Positions 59,834 to 64,000 of a stretch of DNA of 64,000 bases are shown here, piece by piece. The DNA lies in assembly GCA_963696025.1 (NCBI GenBank), contig CAVOII010000010.1:62001-126000 (forward strand). Direction: 5' to 3'. The DNA is from JABCYV01 sp963696025 (lineage in GTDB: Bacteria; Acidobacteriota; Terriglobia; Terriglobales; Acidobacteriaceae). The notes beneath the pieces are model-generated. The model saw only the letters and a list, made by a program, of their open reading frames with translations, ran no database searches and was not told the DNA's origin. How positions within the stretch are numbered: the stretch's first letter is position 1; each line of letters starts with the position of its first letter. The position numbers and the translations under genes were made by a program.

Positions 59834-60428
59834 GAAGCAAGAATTTTGGGTAGTGGCGCAATTTGGTTGTCATCCTGAGCAAGCGTTCTTTGGGCAGTTG
59901 GGCAGTGAAGGATTCTGGGCGAGCCGCGCGAGGCATCGCGTTCTTTGCGAGGCATAATCACGCGTTTGGCTCGCCTCCTTCTCAAACTGCACCACTACCG
60001 AATTTTGAGCCATGGCGTCGCTCGGATCAGAGATTTGTTCGGATTGGGCCTTCGACCAAATTCGGCAGAAGTCAGGACCGGGACAACGTCAAGTCGACTG
60101 GAAAGGACGTTTAGTGGATGGTAATGCTTCCGCAAACGCCGAAATCAGCGGACCCATCGGGGTACACGCCGTGACACCGATTTTACAATCCTAGCCTCAC
60201 CTTTCTTACATCTTATCGTCTAAGCCATCAGATAGTTCCCGCAAACGGGTAGCCATTTTTCGGGCCCGTAAGAAGGAAACACGGATCCAGATTCACGTTG
60301 GGGGAACGAGTGACCTGGGGTTTACGTATCTGATTGTATGCATTTGGGACCCAGGGTTGATGTATTCGGGTGTGACCCGCTAGACGTAAGCGGCGCGTCT
60401 GCGGAGTTGACGGCTCCGGAGGACAGTC
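59834..60428. other. Long gene-free region with a repeat remnant
   Basis: About 595 bases. The left part carries GTCATCCTGAGCAAGC...GAAGGATTCTGGG, wording of the dispersed element also seen at 14026 and 9639. The rest shows no convincing ORF, RNA gene or terminator. The right end has GGAGGA (60418-60423) as ribosome site for the next gene. Confidence 0.5.
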
Positions 60429-60962
60429 ATGGTAAACGGACAGGGTAGTATCGGGAACGGGAACAAGCATCTTCCAGGCAATGGCGACGCGCATGTCCAG
60501 GAAGTAGTCAAGGCCGCGCATGAAGAGCTTAGGCAGCTTATGCGTCAGCGTGCCGATGTGATGAAGCGCATTGGTACCGTAAAACAGACGATTGTGGGAC
60601 TGGCCAACCTGTTCGGCGACGAGGTGCTGAGCGAAGAGTTGCTGGAGTTGGTGGACCGCAAGAGCGGCGGGCGGCAGCCGGGTTTTACCAAGGCTTGCCG
60701 CACGGTATTGATGGAAGCGGAGCGGCCTTTGGGTGCGCGCGAGGTGTGTGACAACATACGGCGGCGCCTGCCGCCGGTTCTGCTTCGACACAAGGATCCC
60801 CTGGCCTCAGTCACGACCGTGTTAAACCGGCTAGTGGAGTACGGCGAGGCGCGGACGGTGCTGGGCGAAAATGGACGTCGCGCCTGGCAGTGGGTTTCTG
60901 ACCCGGCCAACAGCGGTTTCTCCCCAACCGGCGTACACGGCGTACCTCTCTCCGAATTGTGA
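60429..60962 (+). CDS. Hypothetical protein with probable winged-helix C-terminal domain
   Basis: 177 residues with a strong GGAGGA before the ATG. A Gly/Asn-rich start is followed by a helical coiled-coil region (EVVKAAHEELRQLMRQRADV) and then a likely winged helix (FTKACRTVLMEAERPLGARE, ...LASVTTVLNRLVEYGEARTV). The pattern suggests a DNA-binding regulator. I do not recognise a named family, though similar proteins appear in acidobacterial genomes. It lies 70 bases before the PAP2 gene. Confidence 0.65.
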   Translation: MVNGQGSIGNGNKHLPGNGDAHVQEVVKAAHEELRQLMRQRADVMKRIGTVKQTIVGLANLFGDEVLSEELLELVDRKSGGRQPGFTKACRTVLMEAERPLGAREVCDNIRRRLPPVLLRHKDPLASVTTVLNRLVEYGEARTVLGENGRRAWQWVSDPANSGFSPTGVHGVPLSEL

Positions 60963-61032
60963 CTTTGGAGACTGGGGCGCAAGCTGGCTTCGGCCTTGCC
61001 TTCGAAGACTTCTTCTTTGTTATTCTGAGGCA

Positions 61033-61842
61033 GTGAGACCCGATTGCAAAACCGGTGGAACCGAATTATCGGGTCGATTGCGCGCCGCATCGTTGATCGT
61101 GGCGGCAACGTCTGTGATTCTCTTCGCCGGGTTGGCAGAGGAAGTAATCGAACGCCACTCTCTCGCCTTCGATTCTGCGGTGCGAGTGGCGGTTCACCAG
61201 GAAGCGACGCCGGCGCTGACATTTGTTATGCGCGGACTATCAGTGCTAGGTTCGGCCGAGGTCATGCTGCCCTTAGTGCTGGTAATCCTGGCTGTGATGG
61301 CTGGCACTGGCGTCCGCCGTCCGGCAATTTTACTGGTCATAACCTTGACCGGTGCTGCCATCTTGGACTCAACGCTTAAGCTGACGTTTCACCGTGCCCG
61401 TCCAGACCCGTTTTTTGGATACCCTGCACCCGACACATATGCATTTCCCAGCGGACACGCCATGGTTGCGTTGTGTTTTTATACCGCTCTTGCATGGATA
61501 GTAAGTGCGCGGTTGGGAGCGAAGTGGTTGCGGGTGTCGGTTTGGACTGCCGCTGCCCTGCTGATTGTACTCATCGGTCTCTCGCGAATCTATCTGGGCG
61601 TGCACTATCCGAGTGATGTGCTCGGCGGATACGCCGCCGGCGTGGTGTGGATGGCCTCGGTCGCCAAACTACGAAACTGGCGGCGCCAAGAAGTCAGCGC
61701 GAACCTGAGCGCGGAGGATGCCGCGCATAGCCCATCTGAGGACCCCACAAGCGCCCTTACGAGGGTGGCAACAGCATTCCCTTCTCCAGGTGCCGCGTTA
61801 CGTGCGCATACGAAGCCGCATGAGGATCGTGTGTCACCATGA
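61033..61842 (+). CDS. PAP2-family membrane phosphatase
   Basis: 269 residues from the GTG at 61033; a longer in-frame ORF from 60871 overlaps the previous gene and is rejected. Five or six hydrophobic segments and the three phosphatase motifs: KLTFHRARPDP, YAFPSGHAMV and SRIYLGVHYPSDVLGG (catalytic His). Likely acts on undecaprenyl pyrophosphate or phosphatidic/phosphatidylglycerol phosphate. The last ~60 residues are polar, and the final 86 bases overlap the convergent ABC ATPase gene. Confidence 0.88.
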   Translation: MRPDCKTGGTELSGRLRAASLIVAATSVILFAGLAEEVIERHSLAFDSAVRVAVHQEATPALTFVMRGLSVLGSAEVMLPLVLVILAVMAGTGVRRPAILLVITLTGAAILDSTLKLTFHRARPDPFFGYPAPDTYAFPSGHAMVALCFYTALAWIVSARLGAKWLRVSVWTAAALLIVLIGLSRIYLGVHYPSDVLGGYAAGVVWMASVAKLRNWRRQEVSANLSAEDAAHSPSEDPTSALTRVATAFPSPGAALRAHTKPHEDRVSP

Positions 61843-62473
61843 CGATCGTCTTCTGAAAATCTTCATTCAGGCGCTTCAGAATCTCAAGCACCTCAGTCGC
61901 AGAGTGGCTGTCGAGGTCGCCCGTAGGCTCGTCGGCAAGCAGCAGTGTGGGATCGCTGACAATGGCGCGCGCAATCGCCACGCGCTGTTCCTGTCCGCCC
62001 GATAGCTGCTTGGGCAGATGGTTGACCCGTTCCTCCAGACCGACCAGTTTCAAGGCCGTCATGACGTGATCACGCCGCTGCTGCGTGCTGAGCTTAGTTA
62101 GCAACAACGGCAGCTCGACGTTCTCAAACGCAGTGAGCACGGGAATCAGGTTGAACGTCTGGAATACATAGCCGATGTGCTCGTTGCGCCAATGGGCTGA
62201 TTGGGCATCGCCAAGGCGAAAAATGTTCTCGCCGAGAACCAGCAACTCTCCCGCGGTTGGCCGGTCGATGGCCGCGATCATATTCAGCAACGTGGTCTTG
62301 CCTGAGCCGGACGGACCCATCAAGGCGAGGAATTCGCCTCCGGCAATCTCGATGGACACGTCGTCCAGCGCCTTGACCTCAAAGGCGTCGCGCTTGAATA
62401 CCTTGTTGACGTTGCGAGCCTGGACGACTTTGGTTTGAGTGGCGGTCTTAGGAAAAGTTGTAGCAGTGCTCAT
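61757..62473 (-). CDS. MacB/LolD-type ABC transporter ATPase
   Basis: 238 residues. Walker A GPSGSGKTTLLN, Q-loop GYVFQTFNLIPVL, signature QLSGGQEQRVAIARAI, Walker B TLLLADEPTGDLD. These match the LolD/MacB/FtsE group of type VII ABC systems. Its ATG overlaps the adaptor gene's TGA (ATGA). With the adaptor and the permease it would form an inner-membrane efflux or lipoprotein-related machine, linked to an unseen TolC. Confidence 0.92.
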   Translation of the reverse strand: MSTATTFPKTATQTKVVQARNVNKVFKRDAFEVKALDDVSIEIAGGEFLALMGPSGSGKTTLLNMIAAIDRPTAGELLVLGENIFRLGDAQSAHWRNEHIGYVFQTFNLIPVLTAFENVELPLLLTKLSTQQRRDHVMTALKLVGLEERVNHLPKQLSGGQEQRVAIARAIVSDPTLLLADEPTGDLDSHSATEVLEILKRLNEDFQKTIVMVTHDPHAASYAHVTRHLEKGMLLPPS

Positions 62474-63837
62474 GATTGTCCCTTAATCTTGATTTTGTCT
62501 CCGTCTTTCAAATCTTGCGGCGCCGTTGTAATCACGTTCTCGCCGCCATTAAGACCTTGCACCAGCAGTCCGCCGCTGCGTTGCGCCAAGATTTGTACCT
62601 CACGCATTAGCGCCTTGCCGTTGAAGGCCAGGAAAACAACTTTCTTGCCGTCGTGCTCGCGGACTGCGGCGGTAGGCACCAAAACCCCCGAGGGCTGCGA
62701 GCTCGCAGTCTTATTTTCGCTAGCCAGGAACTTCACTGTGGCATTCATGTCCGGACGGAGGTGCTCGTCCGGGTTTAGAACCTGCACTTTCACTTGTACC
62801 GTGGCCTTGGCCCGATTGGCTTGGGGAGAGATTTCAGCGATCATGCCATCCCACGTACGGTCGGGGTACGCATCCACGGTTATGACTCCTTTTTGCTTGG
62901 GACCAAGCTTGGCGAAATCGTCTTGCGCGATATCGAGTTCTACCTGGAGATCGTTGAGATCGGCCTCGGAGACAACCAAGCCTTGCGGACCGCCCTCTGC
63001 CGTGCTGGCAAATCCCGAAGTTACGAGCTCCCCTTTTTCGGCGGCCCGCTCCAGAATTGTGCCCGTCACCGGCGCGCGGATCACCGTAGCGTCGAGCAAA
63101 GACTTAGCATAGTCCGCCTGGCCCTGAGCCTGCTCAAGAGCGCCGCGGGCGCGGGCGATCTCCTCTCTCCGCGGACCAATCTTGGCAAGCTGAAATCCTC
63201 TCTCCAGCGAGTTTACGCGCTGCTGATCGGCCTCAAACTTTGCGCTCGCGTCATCCAAGGCTTGCTTTGAAAGCACGCCCTGGGAGGTCAGCCCGCGAGT
63301 GCGATCCAAAACGATCTTGTCGTTGGCCAGCGTGGCTCGAGCCTCATTGAGATTATGCTCAGATTGCTGGACTTCCTCGGGCCGCGATCCGTTTTGCAAC
63401 TCCTCGAGGTAAGCCCGCGCGTTGTCGGCAGCGCCCTTCGCCTGTTCGTATTGGGCGCGGAATTCATCATCTTCGAGGCGCACCAGGATCTGGCCTTCTT
63501 TGACCTTGTCGCCCTTTTCCACGCCGATCCACTTCACCCGGCCCGTCACTTTTGAATTCAGGTTGATCTTGTGATGAGCGACAATGTAGCCGCTGGCGGA
63601 GAGAACGATTCCACCCACATCGCTGTTCTGCGCCGACGCGCGAACCACTTCCACTTCCGCCGCATCCTTGCCGAACAGCCGGTAGGCAATCGCGACTACA
63701 CCCAGCAGTACCAGCACTGCGATGCCAGTGGTAATGTATCGGCGAGCCCAGACCGGAGGCTCACCTTCGCCGCTCGAACGCGCGGTGCGATCAATCCGCA
63801 GGCTGCGCAGGTCTTCGTGTTTTGCGTCAATCGGCAT
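62470..63837 (-). CDS. Periplasmic adaptor (HlyD/MacA-like) of the MacB-type ABC system
   Basis: 455 residues. A cytosolic start with one membrane helix (ITTGIAVLVLLGVVAIAYRLF, counted in two parts of at most 20), a lipoyl half (GYIVAHHKINLNSKVTGRV), a long coiled coil (about residues 130-245), the second lipoyl half (RAPVTGTILERAAEKGELV), beta-barrel (RPDMNATVKFLASE) and a membrane-proximal domain. It matches MacA-like adaptors. It is co-transcribed with the permease upstream and the ATPase downstream. Substrates could be macrolides, peptides or envelope lipids. Confidence 0.9.
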   Translation of the reverse strand: MPIDAKHEDLRSLRIDRTARSSGEGEPPVWARRYITTGIAVLVLLGVVAIAYRLFGKDAAEVEVVRASAQNSDVGGIVLSASGYIVAHHKINLNSKVTGRVKWIGVEKGDKVKEGQILVRLEDDEFRAQYEQAKGAADNARAYLEELQNGSRPEEVQQSEHNLNEARATLANDKIVLDRTRGLTSQGVLSKQALDDASAKFEADQQRVNSLERGFQLAKIGPRREEIARARGALEQAQGQADYAKSLLDATVIRAPVTGTILERAAEKGELVTSGFASTAEGGPQGLVVSEADLNDLQVELDIAQDDFAKLGPKQKGVITVDAYPDRTWDGMIAEISPQANRAKATVQVKVQVLNPDEHLRPDMNATVKFLASENKTASSQPSGVLVPTAAVREHDGKKVVFLAFNGKALMREVQILAQRSGGLLVQGLNGGENVITTAPQDLKDGDKIKIKGQS

Positions 63838-63846
63838 TATGATTGC

Positions 63847-64000
63847 TTAATCTCGAAGCGCATTCAAAATATCCTGGCGTGAGGCGTGCCACGCAGGAGC
63901 GAACCCGCCAACCAATCCCATGATGATGGCAAACGCGACGGCGCTTGCCACTACCGCCGGCGTCATCTGCAGGCTGAACACGACCTCGCTGAAGGTCACC
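63847..64000 (-). CDS. ABC transporter permease (FtsX/MacB type), partial, C-terminal end only
   Basis: The right edge cuts this gene; only the last ~50 codons are visible. They read VTFSEVVFSLQMTPAVVASA, a membrane helix (VAFAIIMGLVGGFAPAWHA) and SRQDILNALRD, then TAA. The end G-x-x-PAWxAxRxDxxxALR is the signature C-terminus of FtsX/MacB-type permeases. It lies nine bases upstream of the adaptor gene in the same direction. Confidence 0.8.
   Translation of the reverse strand, partial: VTFSEVVFSLQMTPAVVASAVAFAIIMGLVGGFAPAWHASRQDILNALRD

Noticed and set aside
60871..61842. Longer PAP2 protein starting at 60871
   Set aside because: The extra N-terminus overlaps the preceding gene in another frame and lacks membrane-protein character; the GTG at 61033 fits the family.
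1..64000. tRNA, rRNA, CRISPR, prophage or IS elements
   Set aside because: I looked for TTCGAATC-type T-loops, regularly spaced direct repeats, transposase or integrase motifs and phage genes. None was convincing, and all larger ORFs are ordinary chromosomal families.

Overview
The window looks like chromosomal DNA from a soil-type Acidobacteriota (probably Terriglobia/Acidobacteriia). This is inferred from an Oar-like TonB receptor with an N-terminal carboxypeptidase-regulatory domain, the priA-UDG-coaBC-rpoZ-gmk-yicC gene order, a bactofilin, moderately high G+C, and several families of short degenerate intergenic repeats. I found no rRNA, tRNA, CRISPR array, phage or insertion sequence. 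The only truncated genes are at the two window edges.

Layout. 1-3049: start of an RND heavy-metal-type efflux operon (adaptor cut by the left edge, CzcC/TolC-like channel, small membrane protein) and an outer-membrane barrel protein, all minus strand. 3260-11663 (plus): DinB-like protein, a complete tripartite drug exporter (TolC-like, EmrA-like, DHA2 MFS), a cytidylate-kinase-like protein, a Nudix protein and an ABC-F ATPase. 11755-13976: aldo/keto reductase, bactofilin with a clear terminator, MsrB. 14124-18407: a Tat-exported M24-family protein divergent from a FAH-family/HMGL-family enzyme pair, then a DUF4097-type protein.

18520-42879 is the most interesting part. One intergenic region (37060-37328) separates two opposed operons. 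Leftward runs GntR regulator, TonB receptor, flavin reductase, luciferase-like monooxygenase, two membrane proteins built from a triplicated four-helix HxH module, a three-subunit molybdenum hydroxylase with a CoxG-like protein, two ketopantoate-reductase-like dehydrogenases, two M24-family proteins, one M20-family protein and an F420-type LLM oxidoreductase. Rightward runs a complete coenzyme F420 operon (cofG-cofD-cofC-cofE-cofH-F420:NADPH oxidoreductase). A perfect inverted repeat sits next to a candidate promoter for the regulator. I read this as an uncharacterised regulated pathway: outer-membrane uptake, flavin monooxygenation, Mo-dependent hydroxylation with possible electron transfer to a membrane module, C-N bond hydrolysis, and NAD(P)H/F420-dependent steps. 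The substrate is unknown. Unusual metal-ligand changes in the M24 and M20 proteins suggest neofunctionalisation.

42918-45311: osmoprotectant-type ABC transporter (ATPase, permease, binding lipoprotein). 45389-54800 (minus): housekeeping block priA, family 4 uracil-DNA glycosylase, coaBC, rpoZ, gmk, yicC, MsbA-like exporter, rapZ. 54865-64000: periplasmic beta carbonic anhydrase, mtnA, pyrE with an unusual Cys/His tail, CPBP protein, GNAT acetyltransferase, two lineage-type small proteins, a PAP2 phosphatase, and a MacAB/LolD-like ABC efflux operon that runs off the right edge.
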